A stretch of 64,000 bases of DNA from an uncultured Clostridia bacterium. GTDB taxonomy: Bacteria > Bacillota > Clostridia > Oscillospirales > Acutalibacteraceae. The stretch covers positions 62,001 to 126,000 of the forward strand of contig CALAUI010000020.1 in the NCBI GenBank assembly GCA_937892115.1, given 5' to 3'. How positions within the stretch are numbered: the stretch's first letter is position 1; each line of letters opens with the position of its first letter. A model generated the notes under the pieces. The model saw only the letters and a list, made by a program, of their open reading frames with translations. It ran no database searches and was not told the origin of the DNA. The translations under genes were made by a program, and so were the position numbers. This document shows positions 1-8,162 of this stretch, piece after piece.

Positions 1-15
1 GTTTCACGTGGAACA
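1..15. promoter_or_regulatory. parS centromere-like site inside mnmG (cut by window edge)
   Basis: Bases 1-15 read GTTTCACGTGGAACA, which is positions 2-16 of the intact site found at 1122-1137. The missing first T would be the base before the window. The sequence is the reverse complement of a Bacillus subtilis parS form (TGTTCCACGTGAAACA), so ParB encoded at 2009-2884 should load here. It is read as coding sequence by mnmG. Confidence 0.85.
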
Positions 16-399
16 TCGCCGATGGAAAAGGGATGCAGGATGTCGGAAATGCTCAAGCGACCCGGTGTTACTTACGAACTTCTTACGGACTTTGACAAAG
101 ACCGTCCCGACCTGCCCTATGAGATTTTTGAGCAGGTTGAGATAGATATAAAATACGAGGGCTATATCAGAAAGCAGCAGTTACAGATAAACGAAATGAA
201 ACGGCTTGAGGTGCAGAAAATTCCCGAAGGTATTGATTACGAAAAAATAACGGGACTTCGCCTTGAAGCAATAGAGAAACTCGGCAAGGTCAAACCCGAA
301 ACGGTCGGTCAGGCATCAAGAATTTCGGGCGTATCCCCTGCCGACATTACGGTTATGCTAATCTATCTTGAAAGGAACCGTTCGGATGAACTTCAATAA
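1..399 (+). CDS. mnmG: MnmG (GidA) tRNA uridine-5-carboxymethylaminomethyl modification enzyme, C-terminal part
   Basis: C-terminal 132 residues of MnmG, the FAD/NADH protein that works with MnmE to install the carboxymethylaminomethyl group on wobble U34 of certain tRNAs. The frame is open through base 1, so the gene is cut by the window edge and the ATG at 22 is internal. Visible family marks are LKRPGVTYELL, QVEIDIKYEGYI and, near the end, GQASRISGVSPADI; these belong to the C-terminal helical domain. The FAD-binding part lies outside the window. The stop overlaps rsmG by 14 bases, the usual mnmG-rsmG arrangement near bacterial origins. A parS site lies inside the coding sequence at bases 1-15. 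Confidence 0.93.
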   Translation, partial: VSRGTSPMEKGCRMSEMLKRPGVTYELLTDFDKDRPDLPYEIFEQVEIDIKYEGYIRKQQLQINEMKRLEVQKIPEGIDYEKITGLRLEAIEKLGKVKPETVGQASRISGVSPADITVMLIYLERNRSDELQ

Positions 400-1099
400 G
401 GATTTATTTCTTGAAAACCTCTCCGGGCTGAATATTCCCGTTGACGAAGGTCAGATTTCATTACTCGATTCCTTTGCGGAAATGGTAATTGAAAAGAATA
501 AGGTAATGAATCTTACGGCAATCACCGACCCCGATTCATTCGCAATCAAGCATTTTGCAGACAGTATCAGCGTATCAGCTCTTCCCGAATACAAAGCGGC
601 AAAGAAGATCATGGACGTTGGTACCGGCGCGGGATTCCCCGGAGTGCCCCTGCTGATTATGAATCCGGAAATTGAACTGACAATGCTTGATTCCACCGCA
701 AAGCGGCTTGCATTCGTCAGCGACAGCATTGCCGCCCTCGGACTCAATGCGGAAATTAAACACGCGAGAGCGGAAGAGCTCGGCAAGGATACGGATTACA
801 GAGAAAAATACGATGCCGCGGTTTCACGAGCGGTCGCTTCACTAAACGTACTCTCTGAATACTGTCTTCCGTTCGTAAAGGTAGGCGGATATTTCTTCGC
901 CATGAAAAGCTCAAAGGCAGATGAGGAAATCGCGCAGGCGAAAAATGCCATATCGCTCCTCGGAGGAAAAATCGAGAAGGTCAGCACCTTCCGTCTTTCA
1001 GACGATGCCGAAAGAAACATAGTAGTAATCAAAAAAATAAAACCGACACCCCCGAAATATCCGAGAGTATCGGCTCAGATAGCAAAAAAGAGTCTCTGA
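386..1099 (+). CDS. rsmG: RsmG (GidB), 16S rRNA guanine-N7 methyltransferase
   Basis: 237-residue SAM-dependent methyltransferase that makes m7G527 in 16S rRNA (E. coli numbering). The SAM-binding loop appears as MDVGTGAGFPGVPLLI around residue 70, followed by the acidic strand motif LTMLDSTAKR; DAAVSRAVASL is a family signature further on. The start is set at the ATG at 386 because AAAGGA at 371-376 sits nine bases upstream; an in-frame TTG at 368 precedes that ribosome site and is unlikely. The gene overlaps mnmG by 14 bases and ends inside the first arm of a terminator, so the mnmG-rsmG transcript probably stops there. Confidence 0.95.
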   Translation: MNFNKDLFLENLSGLNIPVDEGQISLLDSFAEMVIEKNKVMNLTAITDPDSFAIKHFADSISVSALPEYKAAKKIMDVGTGAGFPGVPLLIMNPEIELTMLDSTAKRLAFVSDSIAALGLNAEIKHARAEELGKDTDYREKYDAAVSRAVASLNVLSEYCLPFVKVGGYFFAMKSSKADEEIAQAKNAISLLGGKIEKVSTFRLSDDAERNIVVIKKIKPTPPKYPRVSAQIAKKSL

Positions 1100-1120
1100 T
1101 TAAAATTCAGAGACTTTTTT
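1091..1120 (+). terminator. Intrinsic terminator of mnmG-rsmG
   Basis: AGTCTCTG (1091-1098) pairs with CAGAGACT (1108-1115) across a nine-base AT-rich loop, followed by a run of T to 1120. The first arm contains part of the rsmG stop codon. Confidence 0.85.
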
Positions 1121-1121
1121 A

Positions 1122-1137
1122 TGTTTCACGTGGAACA
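1122..1137. promoter_or_regulatory. parS site between rsmG and parA
   Basis: TGTTTCACGTGGAACA, a complete 16-base parS identical in sequence to the reverse complement of a B. subtilis site. It lies directly after the rsmG terminator and about 95 bases upstream of parA, so ParB bound here could also affect parAB transcription. Confidence 0.92.
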
Positions 1138-1193
1138 TTTTACGTCGTTTCACACAAAAATAGGGTAAAACACTTTTATTTTAGAAATCGCTG

Positions 1194-1202
1194 TGATATA
1201 AT
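1194..1202 (+). promoter_or_regulatory. Extended -10 promoter of parA-parB
   Basis: TGATATAAT is a textbook extended -10 element (TG-N-TATAAT). The -35 position, seventeen bases further up, is only a weak TTTTAT. It sits about 30 bases before the parA start and downstream of the parS site. Confidence 0.6.
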
Positions 1203-1232
1203 CGTAAAAAATCTGATTCAGGAGAGATGGCT

Positions 1233-1997
1233 TTGTCAAAAACAGTTGCAATAGTAAATCAAAAAGGCGGAGTAGGTAAAACGACCACCGCCGTTAATCT
1301 TGCCGCCGCACTCGGAGCAAAAGGCAAGAAAATACTGCTCGTGGATATAGATCCTCAGGGAAATACCACAAGCGGATACGGAATAAGCAAAAGGGGACTT
1401 GAAAAAACGTCTTACGACGTGCTGACGGGAAGCTGCAGCGCGGCAGAAGCAACAATAGTCACCAAATTCAAAAACGTATCGCTAATCCCGTCCGGAATGG
1501 ACCTTGCGGGAGCAGAAATAGAGCTTGCGGAAACAGAAAAGAGAGAATCACGTCTTAAAAATGCGCTTGCACTCGTAAGCGGGGACTATGATTTCATTTT
1601 CCTTGACTGTCCCCCTTCACTCGGACTTATTACGCTTAACGGTCTTGTAGCGGCGCAGACGCTGATGATTCCCATTCAATGCGAATTTTACGCAATGGAA
1701 GGTCTGTCACAACTTGTATCAACTGCAAGAGCAGTAAAGCAGAGATATAATCCGTATCTGGAAACCGAAGGAATCGTACTTACAATGTATGACGGACGTC
1801 TTAACCTTACCCAGCAGGTAGTGGAGCAGATAAAAAAGAGCTTCCCCAAAAAGGTATATTCATCATTCATTCCCAGAAACGTAAGACTGTCGGAAGCACC
1901 GAGCTACGGTATGCCGGTAATGTACTACGACAAGAGCTCAAAGGGAACGAAAGCATACAACGACCTTGCAGACGAATTTCTTAAAAATAACAGATAA
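1233..1997 (+). CDS. parA: ParA/Soj chromosome-partitioning ATPase
   Basis: 254-residue MinD/ParA-family ATPase. It binds DNA non-specifically in the ATP form and is released by ParB; in Bacillus the protein also tunes DnaA. The deviant Walker A motif KGGVGKTT begins about residue 10, the A' motif is LLVDIDPQGN, and Walker B is FIFLDCPPSLG. The TTG at 1233 is preferred: AGGAGAG (1220-1226) lies six bases before it, whereas the ATG at 1227 abuts that site with no spacer. The resulting N-terminus, MSKTVAIVNQKGG, matches Soj proteins. parB follows after 11 bases, forming one operon. Confidence 0.96.
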   Translation: MSKTVAIVNQKGGVGKTTTAVNLAAALGAKGKKILLVDIDPQGNTTSGYGISKRGLEKTSYDVLTGSCSAAEATIVTKFKNVSLIPSGMDLAGAEIELAETEKRESRLKNALALVSGDYDFIFLDCPPSLGLITLNGLVAAQTLMIPIQCEFYAMEGLSQLVSTARAVKQRYNPYLETEGIVLTMYDGRLNLTQQVVEQIKKSFPKKVYSSFIPRNVRLSEAPSYGMPVMYYDKSSKGTKAYNDLADEFLKNNR

Positions 1998-2008
1998 GAG
2001 GTATAGAT

Positions 2009-2884
2009 ATGGCACCTAAAAAAGGCGGATTGGGAAGAGGATTTGATTCTCTCATCATAGATAACGCGCTTGAAACGGCAGACAGCACTTCAGTTACAAC
2101 ATTAAAGCTTTCGGATATAGAGCCGAATAAGGACCAGGCAAGAAAGAATTTTGACGACGAAGCAATATCCGAGCTTGCCGCATCCATAGCAGACCACGGC
2201 GTTCTTCAGCCATTACTTGTAAGACCCATGCTCAACGGCAGTTATCAGCTCATAGCAGGGGAGAGAAGATGGAGAGCATCAAGAGTTGCCGGTCTGACGG
2301 AAGTACCCGTAATCATCAAGGCGCTCACAGACGAGGAAGCGGCAGTAATCTCTCTTATTGAAAATTTGCAGAGAGAAAACCTCAATCCCGTTGAAGAAGC
2401 ATACGGATTTGCGGAGCTGATAAAGGAATACGGTCTTACTCAGGAAGATGCCGCCAAAAAGGTCGGTAAATCCAGAGCGGCGGTTACCAATGCTCTGCGA
2501 ATCATCAGATTACCCGAATCGGTAATTGAAATGATAAGAGAAGGCAAGCTTTCCGCAGGTCACGCAAAGGCACTTGCCGGAATAGAAGACGAAGCACTCA
2601 TAATTGAAGCAGCCGATTTAATCGTCAAAAAAGGCCTTTCCGTAAGAGAAACGGAAAAACTTGTCAAAAATATCGGCAAAACAAAGCCGAAGGATGAAGC
2701 GGCATCAAAAGTTAAAAGAATCGCATATTTTGACGAGGTAGAGCTGGCATTATCATCTTCTCTCGGTCGTAAGGCCAGAGTAATCACAAAAGGCAAAAAG
2801 GAATGCGGTACTCTTGAAATAGATTTCTATGACAAAGCCGACCTTGAAGCCATCGCAAAAGCATTGGGTACACTTGAACAGTAA
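2009..2884 (+). CDS. parB: ParB/Spo0J centromere-binding CTPase
   Basis: 291-residue ParB. It recognises parS, hydrolyses CTP while sliding along DNA, and loads condensin. The N-terminal KKGGLGRGFDSLI is the usual ParA-stimulating peptide. The CTP-binding region carries LIAGERRWRASRVAGL (GERRWRA corresponds to the GERRxRA box) and SLIENLQRENLNPVEEA. The central helix-turn-helix reads YGLTQEDAAKKVGKSRAAV, and the C-terminus is a dimerisation domain. Two matching parS sites (1-15 and 1122-1137) lie within 2 kb. No Noc paralogue is present here. Ribosome site AAGAGG is just upstream. Confidence 0.96.
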   Translation: MAPKKGGLGRGFDSLIIDNALETADSTSVTTLKLSDIEPNKDQARKNFDDEAISELAASIADHGVLQPLLVRPMLNGSYQLIAGERRWRASRVAGLTEVPVIIKALTDEEAAVISLIENLQRENLNPVEEAYGFAELIKEYGLTQEDAAKKVGKSRAAVTNALRIIRLPESVIEMIREGKLSAGHAKALAGIEDEALIIEAADLIVKKGLSVRETEKLVKNIGKTKPKDEAASKVKRIAYFDEVELALSSSLGRKARVITKGKKECGTLEIDFYDKADLEAIAKALGTLEQ

Positions 2885-2896
2885 CGGAGAACAGAA

Positions 2897-4261
2897 TTGA
2901 AAGCAAGTAAGATAAAAACCGCTCTGTGTGTTACGGCGGCGGCAATCATAGGCGTATCGGGCATACTGAGCGTAAAATGGGTAAGGGAAACCGAGCCCAC
3001 CATCCCCGTTCAAAGCGAAACCGTCAAGCCGCAGGAAAAGCCGCAAGAATTTGACTATGACGGGCTGAGTAAATCCGTTTCGCTTATCTGCGGCAGAGAA
3101 ATATCCGCCGATATACTGAAAAATTTCAGCGATGAAGAGCTTACCGCTCTCGGAAACGCCTCCAAAGACGGATTTCTTACGAATGAAGAATGGCACGAAA
3201 CAGTCGGCTACACCCTGAACGCCCTTACGGACATTTTTGAAACGAAGGAAAGCGTTGATATGGGAAATAACGGCAGGAATTCCTTCGTACTCGGATTTAC
3301 CGGTGATATCAATTTCACATACAGCGGATACGTTATGACTCACGCAAGGACGATGCCGAATTCCGTCATGGACTGCATTGACGAAACGTTTCAGAACGAA
3401 ATGAAATCCGCCGATATAATGCTGATCAATAACGAATTTCCTTATTCCGACAGAGGAGAAGCCCAGCCGGACAAAAAATTTACCTTCCGTTCAGAGCCGG
3501 AAAACGTAAAATACCTCGTTGATCTGGGCGTGGATATCGTTTCCCTTGCCAACAATCACGCATACGACTACGGCCACGATGCCTTCGTTGACACATTGGC
3601 TACACTTGACGAAGCGGGAATCGCAAGAGTCGGAGCAGGTATGAACAGTCGTGAGGCAAATGCTCCCGCCACATTCGTTATAAACGGCTACAAGGTTGCC
3701 TACCTTGCCTGCTGCGGAGTGGAATCACCTATCAAAACACCCGTTGCCGACGAAGAAAATGAAGGAATCATGGGCTCTTATGACGGCGGCGAAGCAATGG
3801 TGACCGCAATCAAAGCGGCAAAGGAAAATTGTGACTACGTAATCGTCTATCCTCATTGGGGATATGAAAATACAACCGAGCTGACCGCCGCACAGAAGGC
3901 AAACGGCAGAAAATATATTGATGCGGGTGCTGATGCGGTCATCGGCGACCATTCCCACATTCTGCAGGGTATGGAATTCTATAACGGCAAACCGATCGTA
4001 TACAGCATGGGGAATTTCTGGTTCAACACAAAAAATCAGCCCACTATAATGCTCAAACTTGAAATCGCCGACGGGGGAGAGATGACAACGACGATCATCC
4101 CCGGAATGCAGGAAAACAGCGAAACACATTATATGGAAGACGAAGCCGAACAGAGATGGCTGTATGACAGTATCATCGGCTGGTCCCCCATCAATGCAAT
4201 CACGATTGACGATAACGGCACTGTAACCCCGGCAGAAGAACCGGAAATCAAAGAACAATAA
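2897..4261 (+). CDS. CapA-family (poly-gamma-glutamate synthesis type) exported phosphoesterase-like protein
   Basis: 454-residue protein with an N-terminal hydrophobic segment (about residues 7-25) that should anchor or export it. The CapA/PGA_cap domain follows: GFTGDINFTY near residue 135, INNEFPYSDRG, SLANNHAYDYG, VYPHWGYE and DAVIGDHSHILQG. These Asp, Asn and His residues form the calcineurin-like metal site of the family. In Bacillus CapA acts in poly-gamma-glutamate capsule export, but many clostridial members stand alone and their substrate is unknown. No other capsule genes are nearby. The start is TTG at 2897 with GGAGA six bases upstream. It begins 12 bases after parB and may be cotranscribed with it. 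Confidence 0.85.
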   Translation: MKASKIKTALCVTAAAIIGVSGILSVKWVRETEPTIPVQSETVKPQEKPQEFDYDGLSKSVSLICGREISADILKNFSDEELTALGNASKDGFLTNEEWHETVGYTLNALTDIFETKESVDMGNNGRNSFVLGFTGDINFTYSGYVMTHARTMPNSVMDCIDETFQNEMKSADIMLINNEFPYSDRGEAQPDKKFTFRSEPENVKYLVDLGVDIVSLANNHAYDYGHDAFVDTLATLDEAGIARVGAGMNSREANAPATFVINGYKVAYLACCGVESPIKTPVADEENEGIMGSYDGGEAMVTAIKAAKENCDYVIVYPHWGYENTTELTAAQKANGRKYIDAGADAVIGDHSHILQGMEFYNGKPIVYSMGNFWFNTKNQPTIMLKLEIADGGEMTTTIIPGMQENSETHYMEDEAEQRWLYDSIIGWSPINAITIDDNGTVTPAEEPEIKEQ

Positions 4262-4374
4262 AAAATAAATGATATACACTAGTTGAATATACTTTTTATG
4301 GTCAATAAAACTTCATTATTCTATTTCAAATCATTTTCTCAGCTTAACAGAACAGCATTCAGAATATAAACAAA

Positions 4375-4400
4375 CAGCACCTGCTTATCGGCAGGTGCTG
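4375..4400. terminator. Bidirectional terminator between convergent capA-like and zinc-ribbon genes
   Basis: CAGCACCTGC (4375-4384) and GCAGGTGCTG (4391-4400) form a perfect 10-bp stem with loop TTATCG. It lies between two convergent genes. Neither flank has a long T run, so efficiency is uncertain. Confidence 0.65.
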
Positions 4401-4419
4401 TATTCATTATTTGTACTTT

Positions 4420-4647
4420 TTATTTGAGCCAGTCGTCCTTTTCTCTTTTCTTTTTGCTGATGAGCTTTTCGGGCTTCTTCACGTAGCTTCTTACCACGCT
4501 TCCGCAATTTCTGCAGATTACGTGATAAAGGTCCATACTTCTGAATGCGTTGCCGACCACAGTCGTTGCTCCGTATGCACCCTGATAGGTTTCAGCCATA
4601 TCCGTGCCGCCGCAGTAGGGGCATCTGCTTACATACTTATCCGTCAT
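4420..4647 (-). CDS. Small zinc-ribbon protein of unknown function
   Basis: 75-residue protein with two CxxC knuckles, CPYCGG near residue 9 and CRNCGS near residue 46, a spacing that should bind one zinc ion. The C-terminus is lysine-rich (KKPEKLISKKKREKDD). I do not recognise a named family. It starts inside the end of the alaX-like gene with the ATGA overlap, so it is translationally coupled to that tRNA-editing gene. A role near tRNA or ribosomes is possible but is only inference from the neighbour and the basic tail. Confidence 0.7.
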   Translation of the reverse strand: MTDKYVSRCPYCGGTDMAETYQGAYGATTVVGNAFRSMDLYHVICRNCGSVVRSYVKKPEKLISKKKREKDDWLK

Positions 4648-5798
4648 GATAATTTCTCCTTTCGGATACTGTCTATGTATTTCTCAATTTCTTCCCTTGA
4701 AGCGGAAAGACTGCCCATAGTCATTTCGGGCTTGCCGCCGCCTCTGCCGTTGAGGGCGGAATTGAGATTTTTGCTTGTTTCTCTTACGTCCGTATTCTTT
4801 GATGCAACGGAATATTTATACCCCGTTTCGTCATTTCCCGAAAATGCGAAAGCAACGTTCAGCTTATCCTTGAGGATATCGGCAAGAATCCTTGCGTTTT
4901 CCGCATTTCCCGATTCGTCAAATACGGCGGGAAAATCCTCCGTAACGCCTTCACATCTGAGTGAAAGCAGTTTTTTGACGGCTTCGTTAAGCTGATAATT
5001 CAATTCGGCGTTCTTTTCCTTGAGCTTTTCAACGCCCTCGGTAACCTCTGATGTTTTTTTACAGAGAAGGGCGGAAATTTCGGCTACTCTCTTATTCTTT
5101 TCTCTGTAATCAAGCAGGGCTTTTTTTCCTATCTGAAGGGAAATCCTCACTCCCTGCTTGTAGTTCATACAGGACGTCGCCTTTACGATGCCCACCTCGG
5201 AGGTGGTTGCGGTATGAGTACCGCAGCAGGCACAAAGGTCAACGCCCTCTATCCTTACGAGCCGTACCTGACCCTCTATTTCCTTTTTGCTTCTGTAATC
5301 GTAATTTTTCAGTTCATCCCTTGAGGGATAAAGCGTTTCAACTTGAATGCTGCGATAAATCGCATCGTTTGCCCTGTCTTCGATTTCGGTAAGCTGCTCC
5401 GGGGTAACGACTCCGTTAAAGTCAACGGTCACCTCGGTTTCACCCATGTGAAAGCCCACGTTGTCAAAGCCGGTCAACTGATGAAGTATTCCCGAAAAAA
5501 TATGCTCTCCGGTATGCTGCTGCATATTGAGAAATCTGAAATCCCAATCAAGCTTACATTTCACCTTTCCCGAAACGGCTCTGTCACAGATATGATAAAT
5601 TTCCCCGTCTCTTTCAACGGTATCAATGACTCTTGCTTCACCTATGAATCCTCTGTCGCCGGGCTGACCGCCGCCCTCGGGGAAAAATGCGGTTTTATCA
5701 AGGATAATTTCATACTTTCCTTTACTTTCCGCCGATGAAATTATCTCTGCCTCAAATTCATTTATATACTGATTTTCATAATACAGTCTCTCTGTCAT
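4644..5798 (-). CDS. AlaX-type alanyl-tRNA editing protein with DHHA1 domain
   Basis: 384-residue free-standing editing protein related to the AlaRS C-terminal half, expected to hydrolyse Ser- or Gly-mischarged tRNA-Ala. FFPEGGGQPGDRG near residue 40 and QQHTGEHIFSG (His95, His99) supply the start of the zinc site. The second half of the site is DLCACCGTHT, giving the usual HxxxH...CxxxH pattern. A coiled-coil stretch near residues 225-270 leads to a DHHA1-type domain ending in NGRGGGKPEMTMGS, which makes this the long AlaX class. The ATG at 5798 is chosen because GGAGG sits seven bases upstream; an in-frame TTG at 5804 lies too close to that site. Confidence 0.92.
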   Translation of the reverse strand: MTERLYYENQYINEFEAEIISSAESKGKYEIILDKTAFFPEGGGQPGDRGFIGEARVIDTVERDGEIYHICDRAVSGKVKCKLDWDFRFLNMQQHTGEHIFSGILHQLTGFDNVGFHMGETEVTVDFNGVVTPEQLTEIEDRANDAIYRSIQVETLYPSRDELKNYDYRSKKEIEGQVRLVRIEGVDLCACCGTHTATTSEVGIVKATSCMNYKQGVRISLQIGKKALLDYREKNKRVAEISALLCKKTSEVTEGVEKLKEKNAELNYQLNEAVKKLLSLRCEGVTEDFPAVFDESGNAENARILADILKDKLNVAFAFSGNDETGYKYSVASKNTDVRETSKNLNSALNGRGGGKPEMTMGSLSASREEIEKYIDSIRKEKLS

Positions 5799-5879
5799 AT
5801 TCAACCCTCCGTTACCATAATTATAGCATTATATTTGAACGGATTACCATATTTTTTTGAATAATCGGTAAATTTTCAC

Positions 5880-5908
5880 TTGATATTAGATGTATTATAT
5901 ATTATAAT
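5880..5908 (+). promoter_or_regulatory. Promoter of the SRP RNA gene
   Basis: TTGATA-N17-TATAAT, with the -35 at 5880-5885 and the -10 at 5903-5908. Predicted transcription start is about 5915, roughly 22 bases before the SRP RNA terminal stem. Confidence 0.8.
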
Positions 5909-5937
5909 AAATAAGATTCAGAAGACTTTTCTTTACT

Positions 5938-6048
5938 CATGTGGCGGTGGGTCCTGTGCGACGAGGCGCTGTGAACCATGTCAGGCGGGTGAACCGAGCA
6001 GCATTAAACGGTCTGTCTTGTGCGCCACAGCCCCCCCATCGCCATATG
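5938..6048 (+). ncRNA. ffs: Bacterial small signal recognition particle RNA (4.5S/scRNA type)
   Basis: About 111 nt closed by a long terminal stem: CATGTGGCGGTGGG (5938-5951) pairs with CCCATCGCCATATG (6035-6048). The Ffh-binding helix shows GTCAGG, a short stem CGG/CCG with loop GTGAA, then AGCAGC, matching the conserved symmetric and asymmetric internal loops of the SRP core. No Alu-domain segment is evident, so this is the short form. The RNA forms SRP with Ffh and targets nascent membrane proteins. It lies directly upstream of dnaX, the same order as scr-dnaX in Bacillus subtilis. Exact ends are estimated from the stem. Confidence 0.88.
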
Positions 6049-6088
6049 ATTAAGGGAAAGTCTTAAATTATAAAAAGGAGGAACGGGA

Positions 6089-7819
6089 ATGTATCAGGCA
6101 CTCTATACAAAATGGAGACCGGCGACCTTTGATGACGTTTACGGTCAGCTTCACGTTACGCAGACCCTTAAAAACGAAATATCCTCGGGCAGAATTTCCC
6201 ACGCCTACCTTTTTACCGGCTCAAGAGGTACGGGCAAAACCACCTGCGCAAGGATTCTTTCAAAAGCGGTCAACTGTCTGAATCCCGTTAACGGCAATCC
6301 CTGCAACGAATGCGAAATCTGCAAAGGTATTGACAGCGATACGATATTTGACATCACCGAAATCGATGCCGCATCCAATAACTCCGTTGATAACGTCAGG
6401 GATCTGAGAGAAGAGGCAAATTTCACTCCCGCCGTTGCAAAATACAGAGTATATATCATAGACGAGGTCCACATGCTTTCGTCGGGCGCATTCAACGCCC
6501 TGCTCAAAACCCTTGAGGAGCCCCCCGCACACGTAATTTTCATACTTGCGACTACCGAAATCCATAAGCTCCCCGCAACAATTCTTTCAAGATGTCAGCG
6601 GTTTGATTTCAAGAGAATCGCTCCCGATGCCATAGTCAGCCGCCTCAATCTGATTGCAGAGGGCGAAAATGTAACGCTTACGGACGAAGCTGCAAATCTG
6701 ATTGCCAATATTTCAGACGGCGGTATGAGAGATGCCATATCCCTGCTTGACAGATGCGTTTCTTCCTCCGATAACATTGACAGCGAAATCGTAAGCAATG
6801 TGGCAGGTACGGCAAGCACCTCAAATCTTTTCCGCCTTACCGAATGCATTTCAAAAAGAGACTGTGCAGGTGCTCTCAAAATCATAGCGGAGCTTCACGG
6901 CAGCTACTGTGACGTTGACAGGATTTGTACCGGTCTTTCCGAGCATTTCAGAAATCTCATGGTCGCTTACAGCGTCAATAACTGCAAGGACCTGATAGTC
7001 TGCAGCGATGCGGAGCTTGAAAAATACAAAGCCCAGGCGCAGACCTTCCGCCTTTCAAAGATACTTGAATGTATAGATATCATTTCAAATACTTCAAAAA
7101 TCATCAAAAGCGCTCCCAATAAAAAAATCCAGCTTGAATCCGCAATTATCAAAATGTGCTCCGCAGGCAATAACGCGGCGGTACTCAGCGAAGATTTTGA
7201 TATAAGGATAACCGAGCTTGAAAATAAAATCAGCTCACTTATGTCGGGCAGTGTTAAGATAAATGCGCCCGTAAAAGAAACGGTAACCGAAGAAAAATCC
7301 GAAGAACCCGTTTTCTCTCCGTCACCCGTTCCCGAAAAAGAAGAAAAAGCAAACGAGCCGGAAGAGAAAGCGGAAACATCCGTTCACGAAAAAATCATCA
7401 ATCCGCCCGTGATTGACGAGCCGGTTCAGCCGGAGGTACAATCCGTTCCCGAAACGAAACCCGAGCCGGACGTACCCACCTTCATCCCCGACGGTCCTTT
7501 TTCCGACTGGGCAGAAGTGCTTGAAAATCTGATGAAATCGGATTTGCCTCTTTTCGGTCTGCTTTCGGATACCTCCGCATCTGTCAATATGGGCAAGCTG
7601 GTAATCCAGACGAGCAACAGATCACTTTTTGATTTCATAAATAACGAAAAAGATAAGACTCATTACCGCAATCTGCTCAAAGCCGTATTTGACGTTACGG
7701 GGCAGAAAATGAAGGTAGTCATTCACTGTGTTTCGGAAAAACAGAGTCAGGAGAGTACATCAAACAGTCCTCTTGACAATCTCATGGATAAAATCAATAA
7801 ATTCAATCAAGGAGAATAA
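6089..7819 (+). CDS. dnaX: DNA polymerase III subunits gamma/tau (clamp loader ATPase)
   Basis: 576-residue DnaX. Its AAA+ module loads the beta clamp, and the tau form bridges polymerase cores. Walker A is GSRGTGKT at residues 44-51. The four-cysteine zinc site follows in NCLNPVNGNPCNECEICKG, Walker B is VYIIDEVHML, the SRC motif is ILSRCQRF, and the sensor region is GGMRDAISLLD. A Pro/Glu-rich linker at about residues 395-475 separates the clamp-loader part from a C-terminal tau-like domain. The order SRP RNA-dnaX-ybaB-recR is conserved in Firmicutes, and ybaB starts four bases after the stop. The ribosome site AAGGAGG is strong. Confidence 0.96.
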   Translation: MYQALYTKWRPATFDDVYGQLHVTQTLKNEISSGRISHAYLFTGSRGTGKTTCARILSKAVNCLNPVNGNPCNECEICKGIDSDTIFDITEIDAASNNSVDNVRDLREEANFTPAVAKYRVYIIDEVHMLSSGAFNALLKTLEEPPAHVIFILATTEIHKLPATILSRCQRFDFKRIAPDAIVSRLNLIAEGENVTLTDEAANLIANISDGGMRDAISLLDRCVSSSDNIDSEIVSNVAGTASTSNLFRLTECISKRDCAGALKIIAELHGSYCDVDRICTGLSEHFRNLMVAYSVNNCKDLIVCSDAELEKYKAQAQTFRLSKILECIDIISNTSKIIKSAPNKKIQLESAIIKMCSAGNNAAVLSEDFDIRITELENKISSLMSGSVKINAPVKETVTEEKSEEPVFSPSPVPEKEEKANEPEEKAETSVHEKIINPPVIDEPVQPEVQSVPETKPEPDVPTFIPDGPFSDWAEVLENLMKSDLPLFGLLSDTSASVNMGKLVIQTSNRSLFDFINNEKDKTHYRNLLKAVFDVTGQKMKVVIHCVSEKQSQESTSNSPLDNLMDKINKFNQGE

Positions 7820-7822
7820 AAG

Positions 7823-8161
7823 ATGAAAGCAAGAATCCCCGGTGCTCAGCAGGGCGGCACAAACAATATGATGAAAAAAATCCAGGAAATGCAGGAAAAT
7901 ATGGAAAACGTCCAGAAGGAAGTAGAAGCAACGGAATTTACTTCCTCGGTAGGCGGCGGAACGGTTGAAGTAACCGTAACGGGTGCTCATGAGGTTACCG
8001 CAGTTACCCTCAAGCCCGAGGTAGTTGACCCCGAGGACGTTGAGATGCTTCAGGACCTTATCATTTCCGCATTCAACGAAAGCATCCGCAAGGCAAACGA
8101 AGCCATGGAAAAAGGTATGGAGCAGGCCAAGGGCGGACTTTCAATTCCCGGTCTCTTCTGA
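7823..8161 (+). CDS. YbaB/EbfC nucleoid-associated protein
   Basis: 112-residue DNA-binding protein of the YbaB/EbfC family, a small dimer associated with nucleoid organisation and encoded between dnaX and recR in most bacteria. The N-terminal MMKKIQEMQENMENVQKEVE helix and the core SSVGGGTVEVTVTGAHEV are typical, and EDVEMLQDLIISAFNESIRKA forms the C-terminal helix. The N-terminal extension ARIPGAQQGGTNN is slightly longer than in E. coli. recR begins one base after the stop, so the genes are tightly coupled. Confidence 0.94.
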   Translation: MKARIPGAQQGGTNNMMKKIQEMQENMENVQKEVEATEFTSSVGGGTVEVTVTGAHEVTAVTLKPEVVDPEDVEMLQDLIISAFNESIRKANEAMEKGMEQAKGGLSIPGLF

Positions 8162-8162
8162 T

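Noticed and set aside
2753..3343. 196-residue minus-strand frame across parB/capA
   Set aside because: It is antisense to two clear genes with strong family matches and has no family features of its own.
7121..7137. Seven-A run in dnaX where a -1 slip would meet a TGA three codons later, as in E. coli gamma production
   Set aside because: The cut would remove the last helix of the clamp-loader domain III, and no stimulatory stem was seen, so programmed frameshifting is not supported.
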